Source: a virus
DNA length: 64,000 nt
IMG/VR virus record: IMGVR_UViG_3300047362_000477
Coordinates: 1 to 64,000 of that record
Strand: one strand, 5' to 3'
Below the pieces are notes generated by a model. It did no database searches. It was not told the origin of the DNA and was given only the letters and a program-made list of their open reading frames with translations. The translations under genes and the position numbers were made by a program. The stretch's first letter is position 1; every line of letters begins with the position of its first letter. Below are positions 7,818 to 15,076 of this stretch, in pieces.

Positions 7818-7846
7818 TTGACATTAAATGATAAATAGTGTAGTAT
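7818..7846 (+). promoter_or_regulatory. promoter with leader stem for gene 7888
   Basis: TTGACA at 7818-7823, a 17-base spacer and TAGTAT at 7841-7846. GATAAATA (7830-7837), a T4-late-like motif, lies in the spacer. Downstream, GTACC-AGATA-GGTAC (7856-7870) could form a small stem in the leader before the AAAGGAG site. Promoter quality is moderate because the -10 matches at 4 of 6 bases. Confidence 0.6.
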
Positions 7847-7887
7847 ATACAAAATGTACCAGATAGGTACGTTAAAGGAGAATTATA

Positions 7888-8160
7888 ATGGCTTTTATAA
7901 GAACTATAGACGTGGTTACTACTAACGGTAATACCTACGATACTTCAGAAGAGTTTACTGCTGAACATGGCCCAATGGGTACTGAAAATACTAATTACAT
8001 TACCGACAGTTCAATAACTCTTAATGAAGCTAAAGATGGTGTTAGAATTGTACTACATTACGTTGATGAAGCAACTTGGCAATCTCATAAAGATGCGGCG
8101 GCAGATGACGTTGCGGCTAAAGATATTACCATTTCTGAAGTAAGTAACGAAACAGTATAA
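7888..8160 (+). CDS. hypothetical protein
   Basis: A 90-residue protein with an AAAGGAG ribosome site. It is mostly beta-strand (FIRTIDVVTTNGNTYDTSEEF, later VRIVLHYVDEATWQSH) and has an acidic, Ala-rich tail. Its own promoter pair, including a late-type motif, suggests a separately controlled and perhaps abundant product such as a virion accessory protein, but no family is recognised. Confidence 0.6.
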   Translation: MAFIRTIDVVTTNGNTYDTSEEFTAEHGPMGTENTNYITDSSITLNEAKDGVRIVLHYVDEATWQSHKDAAADDVAAKDITISEVSNETV

Positions 8161-8172
8161 TCAGAGCAAACA

Positions 8173-8766
8173 ATGATCACATTGATCGATGTTATCAAAC
8201 ACCCTGAATACCAAGACAGTCTATTAGACTTTGTTTTTCGTATTGAGGATGATGTTCATCATAACAAAAATAATTATAAAGATTTTGAAAATCGTCTTAA
8301 AGAGTATTCCAGTTTTACAATACTCTTAGACGATGATCAAACTTTATTAGCTATGAGCGGACTATATAGAGTTGATAGCTGGCCTAAACACGTGGCAAGA
8401 GGATTGGATAGGACCTATTACTTTAATTGGCCAGAAGTAAAAAGTGGATTCAATATGCAAAGAAAATATGCAAGTCAATATATGTGGCCGTATCAAGTTA
8501 AACGTGCAGAAGAACTTGGATATAGAGGTGTGTTTGTAAGTATTCAAAAAAACAGAAGAGCATTTACTGACTTTGTTGGAAACATAAAAGAATTTCAACC
8601 TAGCATACTGCCAGGTTATTATAATACTTGTCATGTACATGATGAGGTTATCAATTCAGCACAAACCTGTTGGCAAAACCTAGCAATATATAAAATGAAA
8701 CCTTTTACTAGTTTAGATATGCCAAATATCAGCGAAGAAGAATATAAAAAGAGATATAAAAAATGA
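8173..8766 (+). CDS. GNAT-like protein
   Basis: A 197-residue protein. FTILLDDDQTLLAMSGLYRV followed by RGLDRTYYFNWPEV gives the strand pair of GNAT acyltransferases, and RAEELGYRGVFVSIQKNRRAF resembles the later helix-strand segment. It shares its layout with the - strand protein at 7261-7773. Its end overlaps the start of the radical SAM gene (ATGA type), so the two are coupled. A role in acylating the product of that enzyme is possible but unproven. Confidence 0.5.
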   Translation: MITLIDVIKHPEYQDSLLDFVFRIEDDVHHNKNNYKDFENRLKEYSSFTILLDDDQTLLAMSGLYRVDSWPKHVARGLDRTYYFNWPEVKSGFNMQRKYASQYMWPYQVKRAEELGYRGVFVSIQKNRRAFTDFVGNIKEFQPSILPGYYNTCHVHDEVINSAQTCWQNLAIYKMKPFTSLDMPNISEEEYKKRYKK

Positions 8767-9689
8767 TACAAGGATACTACGAACAAGAACCAGAAAATAA
8801 TACATTTCAAGATGTAATTATTGACGTTACTCATAGATGCAATATGACTTGTAAAAATTGTTACATTCCTAATAGAAATATTCCTGATATGAATATGGAA
8901 AAGATGTTAGAAACAATTAGTAAGTTTCCAAAACGTACAATGATTAGAATAATAGGTGCAGAACCTACTATGAGAAAAGATCTACCTGAAATGATTCAAC
9001 GTATTAGAAAAACAGGTAACAGATGTACATTGTTAACAAATGGTTTACGTCTTGCAAAAGATAGTTATGTAAAAACTCTAAAACAACATGGTCTTAGACA
9101 TTGTTATATTAGTATGAATGGAGCAGATAATGATGATTGGTACGAAGCTATTGATGAATTAAGATGTGCTACAAAGAAAGTTCAAGCATTAAAAAACTTA
9201 TCAAATAATAAGTTTATTATTGACACAGGAACTATTATTGTAAAAGGTATAAACGATTCTGCTATTGAACGTATGTTGTACGTATTTAATAATAATGGCA
9301 TAGATAACGCAGTATGTCGTATTAAAAATGTTGGTGACATAGGTCGTAGCATGACTGACAATGACGATGGTAACTATACATTACCAGGTTTGGTTAAACT
9401 GTTTGCTGAACAAACTAAACTATCAGAAGACTATATCTATAGCTGGAGAAATAAACCAATATATCAAAACGATGCACCAGAAGTAGATAGTTTTATGTTT
9501 CCTATGGATCCTAAAGCAGAAGGTAAATTTATGCATAAAAGTGGAATATGGTTTAAGATTGCCAACTGGAAAGGTGAAGAAGGACAAAGCATACCATTAC
9601 GTAATAATACACGTAGAGGAAGGCTTACACCAAATTGGAAAGTAGCTCCATTCTTTGAACACGTAAAAATGAACGAAGGTGGATACTAA
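8763..9689 (+). CDS. radical SAM enzyme
   Basis: A 308-residue protein. DVTHRCNMTCKNCYIPNR gives the CX3CX2C cluster motif (Cys26, Cys30, Cys33) that binds the [4Fe-4S] cluster and SAM. IIGAEPTMRKDLPEM stands where GGEP is usual (GAEP, a conservative change), and TLLTNGLRL is the next conserved strand. It lacks a clear Cys-rich C-terminal SPASM domain. Unlike the - strand island enzymes, it has no N-terminal Cys module. The QueD-like gene downstream raises a queuosine-type role, but the motif spacing is MoaA/SPASM-like rather than diagnostic of QueE. Confidence 0.85.
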   Translation: MIQGYYEQEPENNTFQDVIIDVTHRCNMTCKNCYIPNRNIPDMNMEKMLETISKFPKRTMIRIIGAEPTMRKDLPEMIQRIRKTGNRCTLLTNGLRLAKDSYVKTLKQHGLRHCYISMNGADNDDWYEAIDELRCATKKVQALKNLSNNKFIIDTGTIIVKGINDSAIERMLYVFNNNGIDNAVCRIKNVGDIGRSMTDNDDGNYTLPGLVKLFAEQTKLSEDYIYSWRNKPIYQNDAPEVDSFMFPMDPKAEGKFMHKSGIWFKIANWKGEEGQSIPLRNNTRRGRLTPNWKVAPFFEHVKMNEGGY

Positions 9690-9829
9690 TGAAAATATAT
9701 CATGTATATTGGAAAACCAAACACATTGATATGGTGATGGCAAATAGTGAACAAGAAGCAATAAAAAAAGTAATCAACTCGTATGGAAATTGTTTTCATG
9801 ATCATTCGTACTTTAGAGTTGACAAATAG
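9689..9829 (+). CDS. hypothetical 46-residue protein
   Basis: A small frame whose ATG overlaps the radical SAM stop (TAATG). It encodes a mixed strand/helix peptide (KIYHVYWKTKHIDMVMANSEQEAIKKV in outline) that resembles small beta-alpha-beta phage proteins. The -35 of the next promoter lies inside its last codons. Function unknown. Confidence 0.55.
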   Translation: MKIYHVYWKTKHIDMVMANSEQEAIKKVINSYGNCFHDHSYFRVDK

Positions 9830-9847
9830 AGTAATATCTAATATAAT
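9819..9847 (+). promoter_or_regulatory. consensus sigma-70-like promoter
   Basis: TTGACA (9819-9824), a 17-base spacer and TATAAT (9842-9847): perfect consensus, partly inside the end of the small upstream gene. It drives the QueD-like gene, which has an AAGGAG site, and probably the Fe-S genes beyond. The spacer lacks the AAGANNTCTT box. Confidence 0.85.
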
Positions 9848-9873
9848 ATATAAACTACACACAAGGAGAAAAT

Positions 9874-10461
9874 ATGGCGTATTTTAGTACAAAAACATAT
9901 GGACACAATATAGGTCTTAGTGCAGTATTTAGACAACCTAATGCAGATCATTCGCATTGTCATTTACTACATGGTTACAGTTTAGCATTTAAGTTTACAT
10001 TTGGATGTAGTGAACTGGACAACAAAAACTGGGCAGTAGACTTTGGTGGACTAAAACCTTTGAAAAAATGGTTAGAAGATAACTTTGATCATAAGTTATG
10101 TTTAGATAAAAGTGATCCACATTTAGAAGAATTTAAACATTTAGATAATTTAGGTTTAGCAAGTATAGCAATGTTTGATGGAGTTGGTGCAGAAAAATTT
10201 GCATATCATGCTTGGAACTTTGCAGATAAACTTATTAGAAAAGCAACTGACAATCGTTGTTGGTGTGAATCAGCTGAGTGCTCAGAGCATGGTGCTAATA
10301 GTGCAATATATACACCGCATACCTGGCAAAAAATGATTGACGATGACAGCAAGATAGCTAAAGATATACCGGCTAGAGATCCAGGTACAAGTAATAACGA
10401 ACCTAAAACTAGACTAGAACAAATGGCTCAACTAGGATCAGACGTTGTCTCACCGGAATAA
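9874..10461 (+). CDS. QueD/6-pyruvoyltetrahydropterin synthase-like protein
   Basis: A 195-residue protein of the PTPS/QueD fold. His11 near the N-terminus, the segment HCHLLHGYSLAFKFTF (28-43) and VDFGGLKPLKKWLEDNFDHKLCL match the family. In QueD the zinc site normally reads HGH; here it reads HGY (33-35), so one ligand may be replaced or supplied by nearby His26, His28 or His30. The family turns dihydroneopterin triphosphate into carboxy- or pyruvoyl-tetrahydropterin. The C-terminal third, with several Cys and His (CWCESAECSEHG), is longer than usual. No QueC, QueE or FolE is identifiable in the window, so the pathway is open. Confidence 0.75.
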   Translation: MAYFSTKTYGHNIGLSAVFRQPNADHSHCHLLHGYSLAFKFTFGCSELDNKNWAVDFGGLKPLKKWLEDNFDHKLCLDKSDPHLEEFKHLDNLGLASIAMFDGVGAEKFAYHAWNFADKLIRKATDNRCWCESAECSEHGANSAIYTPHTWQKMIDDDSKIAKDIPARDPGTSNNEPKTRLEQMAQLGSDVVSPE

Positions 10462-11338
10462 ACTAGCATTCTTTGGAACCAGCCATACGTATGGTGATTG
10501 TGCAGAAGGTATTTCGCACAATAATGGTCAAAAGAAATTTGTAAAGACACCTTGGCCAGAGCTATTTGCTAAACACTTAAACAAAGAATTTTATAATTTT
10601 GGTATAGGTGGTTCTGATAATCAGACTATGTTAGATGCTATACTAGAAGCATTTAGTAGAGGCACAATGGATGAAGTTGATACATTAATACTTGAACCAA
10701 GATTGTCTTATGATGCTATTAGATTACCATATGATTATATAGGGTATAAACCTAAAGCTAATTCTGAATATGGTCGAAACGAGTACACAACACATTGGCT
10801 TGATACAGGAAGGCATACACAAGAACATAATTGGCCAGATACATATCCACGTACAGAAGAGCTTTGGGTTAGATTTGCATTAAATGATTTAAAGGATGAA
10901 GCACGGTTTAGAAGAAGAATGAATGCAGATTATCTTGGAAACATACATGATAGAGATTTAGAAGATAAAGATATAAAAAAGTTTGTAGAGCTGTCAAAAT
11001 TATATGTAAGTAATTCTCATTATTTAGATTATTTAAATTTTCAGTTTCTTAAAAATGTATATACAATATGTAAAGGGTATGGTATAAAGTTTTACTGGTT
11101 AAATTTTGAATCAAATAGATTTCAGAAATTTTTTACAGATGAAAGAGAAGTATATTGGGAAAATGAGCAACAGTTATTAGACTTATGTATAAACCCTAAA
11201 CAGATTGTTAGAAATTATATTAAAGAAGCAAAACTTGCACAAGACACGGAATGTTCATGTGGACATTTTAACGACTATGCACAACCATACATAAGTGCAT
11301 ACTTATTAAAAGGATATAATGAAAGAAAAAATAGTTAA
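10445..11338 (+). CDS. SGNH-hydrolase-like protein
   Basis: A 297-residue protein starting at a TTG that overlaps the QueD-like gene by 17 bases; no ATG is suitably placed before the conserved block. LAFFGTSHTYGD (7-18) is a GDSx-like nucleophile block with Ser13. NFGIGGSDNQTM fits the Gly/Asn block, and CSCGHFNDYAQPY near the end holds a candidate catalytic His. It is longer and more divergent than the SGNH-like protein at 3426. Activity is inferred from these blocks only. Its end overlaps the SufT-like gene by 20 bases. Confidence 0.55.
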   Translation: MSHRNKLAFFGTSHTYGDCAEGISHNNGQKKFVKTPWPELFAKHLNKEFYNFGIGGSDNQTMLDAILEAFSRGTMDEVDTLILEPRLSYDAIRLPYDYIGYKPKANSEYGRNEYTTHWLDTGRHTQEHNWPDTYPRTEELWVRFALNDLKDEARFRRRMNADYLGNIHDRDLEDKDIKKFVELSKLYVSNSHYLDYLNFQFLKNVYTICKGYGIKFYWLNFESNRFQKFFTDEREVYWENEQQLLDLCINPKQIVRNYIKEAKLAQDTECSCGHFNDYAQPYISAYLLKGYNERKNS

Positions 11339-11609
11339 CAACCTAAAAGAAGTGTTTGACCCAGAGATGAGTATAAACGTGTATGACTTAGGTTTAATAT
11401 ATGAGATAAATATTAATGAAGCACACGTTGATATAGTAATGACATTAACTAGTGCATTCTGTCCAGCCGCAGATGAAATTATTGCAGATGTTCATAACGC
11501 AGTCACCAAAGTAGAAGGTGTAGAAACGTGTGATGTAAAAGTTACATTTGATCCTCCATTTGGTCCGGACAAGATGTCAGAAGATGCTAGACTAATATTA
11601 GGCATTTAA
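11319..11609 (+). CDS. sufT: SufT/MIP18-family Fe-S assembly protein
   Basis: A 96-residue protein of the MIP18 (DUF59) family. FDPEMSINVYDLGLIYEI (13-30), the strand VDIVMTLTSAFCPAADEI with the conserved Cys near residue 47, and VKVTFDPPFGPDKMS are the family hallmarks. Bacterial SufT and eukaryotic MIP18 help deliver Fe-S clusters to target proteins. It is the first of five Fe-S-related genes in this stretch, which matches the many radical SAM enzymes encoded elsewhere in the window. Normal length for a single-domain member. Confidence 0.85.
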   Translation: MKEKIVNNLKEVFDPEMSINVYDLGLIYEININEAHVDIVMTLTSAFCPAADEIIADVHNAVTKVEGVETCDVKVTFDPPFGPDKMSEDARLILGI

Positions 11610-11625
11610 AAATTAAGGGGACGAA

Positions 11626-11979
11626 ATGACTTACTTGGTCACAGAAAATTGCATCAAGTGTAAACATATGGATTGCGTAGAAGTATGTCCAGTTGATTGT
11701 TTTTATGAAGGAGATAACTTTTTAGCGATCAATCCAGATGAATGTATTGATTGTGGAGTATGTGAACCTGAATGTCCAGCTGATGCTATTGTTGCAGATA
11801 TTGCATTAGATCCAGGAGAGCTAGATTATTGGACAAAGGTTAATACTGAGATGGCTGAAAAGTGGCCAAACATAACAGTAGCTCGTCCACATGATAAACC
11901 ACCTGATTGGGAAGAATGGGACGGTAAACCAAATAAGAGAGAACTATTATCAGAAGAACCAGGAAAGGGCGATGAATAA
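11626..11979 (+). CDS. fdxA: seven-iron ferredoxin (FdxA type)
   Basis: A 117-residue protein very close to bacterial FdxA. It has Cys9, 12, 17, 21, 25, 40, 43, 46 and 50 in the [18 protein letters not shown] and [12 protein letters not shown] arrangement. In FdxA three of these hold a [3Fe-4S] cluster and four a [4Fe-4S] cluster. The tail ([10 protein letters not shown], then DWEEWDGKP) is also FdxA-like. It can pass single electrons, which radical SAM enzymes need to cleave SAM. The acidic Glu-rich C-terminus extends a little past the usual end. A GGGG-type site precedes the ATG. Confidence 0.92.
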   Translation: MTYLVTENCIKCKHMDCVEVCPVDCFYEGDNFLAINPDECIDCGVCEPECPADAIVADIALDPGELDYWTKVNTEMAEKWPNITVARPHDKPPDWEEWDGKPNKRELLSEEPGKGDE

Positions 11980-12549
11980 ATGATACAAACAGAACCGACA
12001 CCAAATCCAAATGCATTAAAGTTCATGCCATTGCGTGATGTAAGAGGTAATAAAGGACCATTGCATTATAAAAAAGATTCAGATAAAAATCCTAAAGAAG
12101 AATCAGATATAGCTAATTCTTTATTTGGAATAAAAGGTATTAAAGATGTATTTTTTGGTTCTGACTTTATTACTATTGGTAAAGAAGATATTGTAGAATG
12201 GGAAGAGATTAAAGAACCAATCATATTTCTTATAGAAGCCAATAGTGGGTTACCGTTTGTAAAAGAAAAAATTAAACCAGCCTGTGATACAATTAATAGT
12301 GATGCAGGTGAAAGTAAAGTTATCAAAACAATAAAAAAATTATTAGATGAAAGAGTAAGACCTGCTGTCGCAATGGATGGCGGCGATATACTATTTCACG
12401 GATATCACGAAGGTATTGTAAAATTAGAAATGTATGGTGCTTGTAGTGGTTGTCCTAGCTCATCAGCAACTTTAAAGATGGGTGTTGAAAATATGCTGAA
12501 GCATTATATTCCGGAAGTACGAAAGGTAGAGCAAGTATATGAGAACTAA
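11980..12549 (+). CDS. nfu: Nfu-type Fe-S scaffold/carrier
   Basis: A 189-residue protein with two domains. The Nfu N-terminal domain covers about 1-95 (TEPTPNPNALKFMP at the start is typical). The NifU C-terminal domain covers about 115-189, with CSGCPSS carrying the cluster-binding Cys155 and Cys158. Nfu proteins dimerise around a [4Fe-4S] cluster and give it to enzymes such as lipoyl synthase, itself a radical SAM enzyme. It starts directly after the ferredoxin stop and overlaps the next Nfu-like gene by 11 bases. Confidence 0.9.
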   Translation: MIQTEPTPNPNALKFMPLRDVRGNKGPLHYKKDSDKNPKEESDIANSLFGIKGIKDVFFGSDFITIGKEDIVEWEEIKEPIIFLIEANSGLPFVKEKIKPACDTINSDAGESKVIKTIKKLLDERVRPAVAMDGGDILFHGYHEGIVKLEMYGACSGCPSSSATLKMGVENMLKHYIPEVRKVEQVYEN

Positions 12550-12895
12550 AGAAGAAATACTAAAACACATTGAAGAAGTTATGAAAGAATATGTTGATCC
12601 AAACGTAGCACAACATGGTGGTAAAGTTAATGTTATTGATTTTGATATGGAATCAGGAACATTACATTTACAAATGAGTGGCTCTTGTAGTGGGTGTGCT
12701 GGTAGTACACAAACATTATCATATGGAGTAGAGCAAACATTAACACATTTTGTAGAAGAAGTAAAAGCTATTACTAGTGAAGATGATGCTATGTATAGTG
12801 ATCCATATTATGTTTCAGATCCAATGAGTATGTATGATTATTCAGAACCTGATCCAGGCTTAGACTTGGAAGAAGGCGAGAGTGATGGCAGTTAA
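12539..12895 (+). CDS. second NifU C-terminal-domain protein
   Basis: A 118-residue protein with a NifU C-terminal domain: NVAQHGGKVNVIDFD (22-36) and MSGSCSGCAGSTQTL (46-60), with Cys50 and Cys53. An acidic tail follows from about residue 83. It lacks the N-terminal domain of its neighbour, so the phage carries a full-length and a short Nfu side by side. The two may form mixed dimers or serve different targets. It overlaps both neighbours. Confidence 0.88.
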   Translation: MRTKEEILKHIEEVMKEYVDPNVAQHGGKVNVIDFDMESGTLHLQMSGSCSGCAGSTQTLSYGVEQTLTHFVEEVKAITSEDDAMYSDPYYVSDPMSMYDYSEPDPGLDLEEGESDGS

Positions 12896-13223
12896 AGTTT
12901 TTTTTATTGCAAAGATAAAAGACTTTAATGATGAATATAAAGACTATGTTAGCCGTGTACGTGACTTAGGTGAAGCACACGATGGTTTTATTAGTTTAGA
13001 AAATGTAGAAATAGGTGATATAGAAATCACTGTTACTACTTGGCGTAGCAAAGAAGATGTTGCTGAATGGGCAAAAGATCCTGTTCATGTATCAGCAAAG
13101 AAAAAAGCTATGCAATGGTATCATTGGGTAAGAGGTTATCATGTAGAAACACCAGACCCAGGACCTACTATGAAAAAAGAATTTATGAAGAGCGAACCAA
13201 AAGATGGAAAAGATAAAAGTTAA
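12885..13223 (+). CDS. ABM-domain (dimeric alpha-beta barrel) protein
   Basis: A 112-residue protein resembling the antibiotic biosynthesis monooxygenase fold: VKVFFIAKIKDFNDEYKDYVSRV, then FISLENVEIGDIEITVTTWRSKEDVAEWAKDP, then HVSAKKKAMQWY. Relatives are small cofactor-independent oxygenases or simply dimeric binding proteins. A GTG lies one codon earlier, but the ATG is preferred. It overlaps the previous stop by 11 bases. Its role in an Fe-S cluster context is unknown. Confidence 0.6.
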   Translation: MAVKVFFIAKIKDFNDEYKDYVSRVRDLGEAHDGFISLENVEIGDIEITVTTWRSKEDVAEWAKDPVHVSAKKKAMQWYHWVRGYHVETPDPGPTMKKEFMKSEPKDGKDKS

Positions 13224-13374
13224 TACAGACGAAGCTGATCAATTCGGAATATCTGACAGAGAACTTATTAAAACATTATATAGAAAAATACTTATGTTGG
13301 AAGACCGTATTGTTAATTTAGAAGTTGATAACGAAGCTCATGAAGAGTGGATGAAAAATAGAGAAAATAAATGA
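13204..13374 (+). CDS. small coiled-coil protein
   Basis: A 56-residue charged protein whose ATG lies inside the end of the ABM gene and whose TGA overlaps the next ATG. The second half (MLEDRIVNLEVDNEAHEEW) has heptad spacing and should form a coiled coil. Function unknown; the exact overlaps support it as a gene. Confidence 0.55.
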   Translation: MEKIKVNTDEADQFGISDRELIKTLYRKILMLEDRIVNLEVDNEAHEEWMKNRENK

Positions 13375-13892
13375 TTAGAAATTTAAAAAAGTATATTAGA
13401 ACAGTTCCTGATTATCCTGTAAAAGGTGTTAACTTTTATGATTTAAATAGTTTATTTGCTAGTGATCTATGGCATCCATTGGTTACTGAAATGGCTAATA
13501 TGGATTTTGAACAAATACCAACACACATTTTAGGAATTGAAAGTAGAGGCTTTGTATTAGGGTCAGCAATAGCTCATGAATTATGTTTGCCATTTGTAAT
13601 GGTTCGTAAAAAAGGTGCTAAATACCCAGGTAAGCTATTAGAAGAATCTTATGAGTTAGAGTATGGAACTGATACACTAACATTACAAGAAGGTATACTA
13701 GGGCATACTAGTAGAGTATTAATTGCAGATGACTTAATTGCCACTGGCGGTAGCATGATTGCTACAAAAAAGTTAGTAGAACAGACTGGTGCAATAGTTG
13801 AAGGTGCTATTACGATTGTTAATTTAAAATATCTTAACAAATCAGAATTAAGCAACATAGATATAAGTTCTGCATTGGAGATAGATAAATGA
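13371..13892 (+). CDS. apt: adenine phosphoribosyltransferase
   Basis: A 173-residue protein, normal length for the family. IRTVPDYPVKGVNFYD at the start, GIESRGFVLGSAIAHEL in the middle and the PRPP-binding motif VLIADDLIATGGS (116-128) are characteristic. APRT joins adenine and PRPP to make AMP and pyrophosphate. Its PRPP could come from the synthetase at 17395. Its adenine could come from the nucleosidase-like protein at 52376, which may cleave the 5'-deoxyadenosine and SAH left by SAM-dependent enzymes. It sits between Fe-S genes and overlaps the A-type carrier by 4 bases. Confidence 0.93.
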   Translation: MIRNLKKYIRTVPDYPVKGVNFYDLNSLFASDLWHPLVTEMANMDFEQIPTHILGIESRGFVLGSAIAHELCLPFVMVRKKGAKYPGKLLEESYELEYGTDTLTLQEGILGHTSRVLIADDLIATGGSMIATKKLVEQTGAIVEGAITIVNLKYLNKSELSNIDISSALEIDK

Positions 13893-14269
13893 TAAAAGTA
13901 ACAGATACCGCATCTGAACATTTAAAAAATATAAGTGAAGCTAATGATGGCAAAATTCCTTGCCTAGGATTAAAGGGAGGCGGGTGTGCAGGATTTAGTT
14001 ATGATTGGACACTAAAAGAAGAATCAGAACTTGACAAAAAATCTGATCATGTTATAATAATGGATAACGGTGCAAAGATGGCTGTTGATGGAACTAGTAT
14101 TATGTACTTGATTGGTACTACTCTAGAATTAAAAAGAGACACCTTTGGTACTACACTTGAGATAGTTAATCCTAATTCACAAAGTTCATGTGGATGTGGT
14201 GAAAGTGTAAACTTTAATATGGAAAAAATTGAAGCCAATCAAGATCAAATTACACAATTAAAAGGATAA
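13889..14269 (+). CDS. A-type Fe-S carrier (IscA/ErpA/SufA family)
   Basis: A 126-residue protein with the three conserved Cys of the family: Cys33 in GGGCAGFSY, and Cys101 and Cys103 in SSCGCGES. Length is near the usual 105-120 plus a short charged tail. A-type carriers take clusters from the scaffold and pass them to [4Fe-4S] enzymes, ErpA and IscA being needed for many of these in bacteria. With SufT, two Nfu proteins and FdxA it makes five Fe-S genes in 3 kb. I cannot tell IscA from ErpA by eye. Confidence 0.92.
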   Translation: MIKVTDTASEHLKNISEANDGKIPCLGLKGGGCAGFSYDWTLKEESELDKKSDHVIIMDNGAKMAVDGTSIMYLIGTTLELKRDTFGTTLEIVNPNSQSSCGCGESVNFNMEKIEANQDQITQLKG

Positions 14270-14273
14270 TAAA

Positions 14274-14777
14274 TTGGCTACAGGAAGAAACACAAAAAGA
14301 ATTAAAAAGTACGCAGGCGTATTTGAAATGGCTTTTACAACAAACGAAAGAAAAAAGATGATTAATAAAGAACGAGTTGACCTAAATAAGTATAAAGAAT
14401 TTGTTAAAGAAGTAACTAGTGAAGCAAGTAATAGTACTTCAGCACTTCAAGATACTTTGGATAACTTAGAAAAAGAAAGTGGTGTTAACATGGCACTACT
14501 ACTAACAGGTAGTATTGGCATAGCAAGTGAAGGAGGCGAATTTGCTGAAATTGTTAAAAAATGTATATTCCAAGGTAAACCATTGGACAATGAAACTATA
14601 TTTCATGCTAAACGAGAACTTGGGGACATTATGTGGTATTGGGTTAATTCTTGCCGTGCTCTTAACCTTGACCCTAACGAAGTAATGGCAGAGAATGTTG
14701 AAAAACTTAAATCACGATATCCAGGTGGTGAGTTTGATGTTCACTATTCAGAGAATCGAAAAGATGGCGATTTATGA
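14274..14777 (+). CDS. MazG-like nucleotide pyrophosphohydrolase
   Basis: A 167-residue protein. IASEGGEFAEIVKK (83-96) and RELGDIMWYWVNS (114-126) carry the Glu and Asp residues (Glu86, Glu89, Glu115, Asp118) that bind magnesium in MazG-type enzymes. These hydrolyse NTPs or dNTPs to monophosphates. Marine phages often carry one, possibly to recycle host nucleotides or lower alarmones. The start is a TTG with AAAGGA at good distance; an ATG at 14331 is the alternative and would keep the whole domain. Confidence 0.8.
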   Translation: MATGRNTKRIKKYAGVFEMAFTTNERKKMINKERVDLNKYKEFVKEVTSEASNSTSALQDTLDNLEKESGVNMALLLTGSIGIASEGGEFAEIVKKCIFQGKPLDNETIFHAKRELGDIMWYWVNSCRALNLDPNEVMAENVEKLKSRYPGGEFDVHYSENRKDGDL

Positions 14778-15046
14778 TACAACACAATGGTAAAGATCTA
14801 GAACAGTTATCTTTAGAAGAAACTATTGAGTTTGAAAAAGCAATGCTTAAAAAAGTATTAGCGGCTAGTAAGTCGCAAATGAGTGGTCCTATTATTGATC
14901 AACTTAATCTGTTTATTATGCTTATTAAAGATCATAAGCAACAGGTATTATCGGTAAGAGATTATAAAGATAAAAATAAAAAAGAAGATGGAGTAGTTTT
15001 AGATACGGAGCCACCTATTGAAACTGATGATCAAAAAACAGATTGA
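14774..15046 (+). CDS. hypothetical protein
   Basis: A 90-residue protein coupled to the MazG-like gene by a 4-base overlap. Residues 10-65 are helical (LSLEETIEFEKAMLKKVL, then QLNLFIMLIKDHKQQ), followed by an acidic disordered tail. No family recognised. Its TGA stop is part of the -35 of the next promoter. Confidence 0.6.
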   Translation: MIQHNGKDLEQLSLEETIEFEKAMLKKVLAASKSQMSGPIIDQLNLFIMLIKDHKQQVLSVRDYKDKNKKEDGVVLDTEPPIETDDQKTD

Positions 15047-15070
15047 CAATAGAATAAATACATATATAAT
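15043..15070 (+). promoter_or_regulatory. consensus sigma-70-like promoter
   Basis: TTGACA (15043-15048), a 16-base spacer and TATAAT (15065-15070). The TGA of the -35 is the stop codon of the gene before it. The leader before the ATG at 15077 is only a few bases, so either that ATG is translated with almost no leader or the ATG at 15083 is used. Confidence 0.8.
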
Positions 15071-15076
15071 AATGGA

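Noticed and set aside
8763-10461. Possible QueE plus QueD pair for 7-deazaguanine synthesis.
   Set aside because: The radical SAM protein has MoaA/SPASM-like features and no QueE-specific pattern that I can see, and QueC, FolE and a transglycosylase are not found in the window.
11980-12895. The second Nfu-like gene as a frame-shifted duplicate of the first.
   Set aside because: It has its own start, an intact CxxC and a distinct acidic tail, and differs clearly from the first copy, so it is a separate gene.
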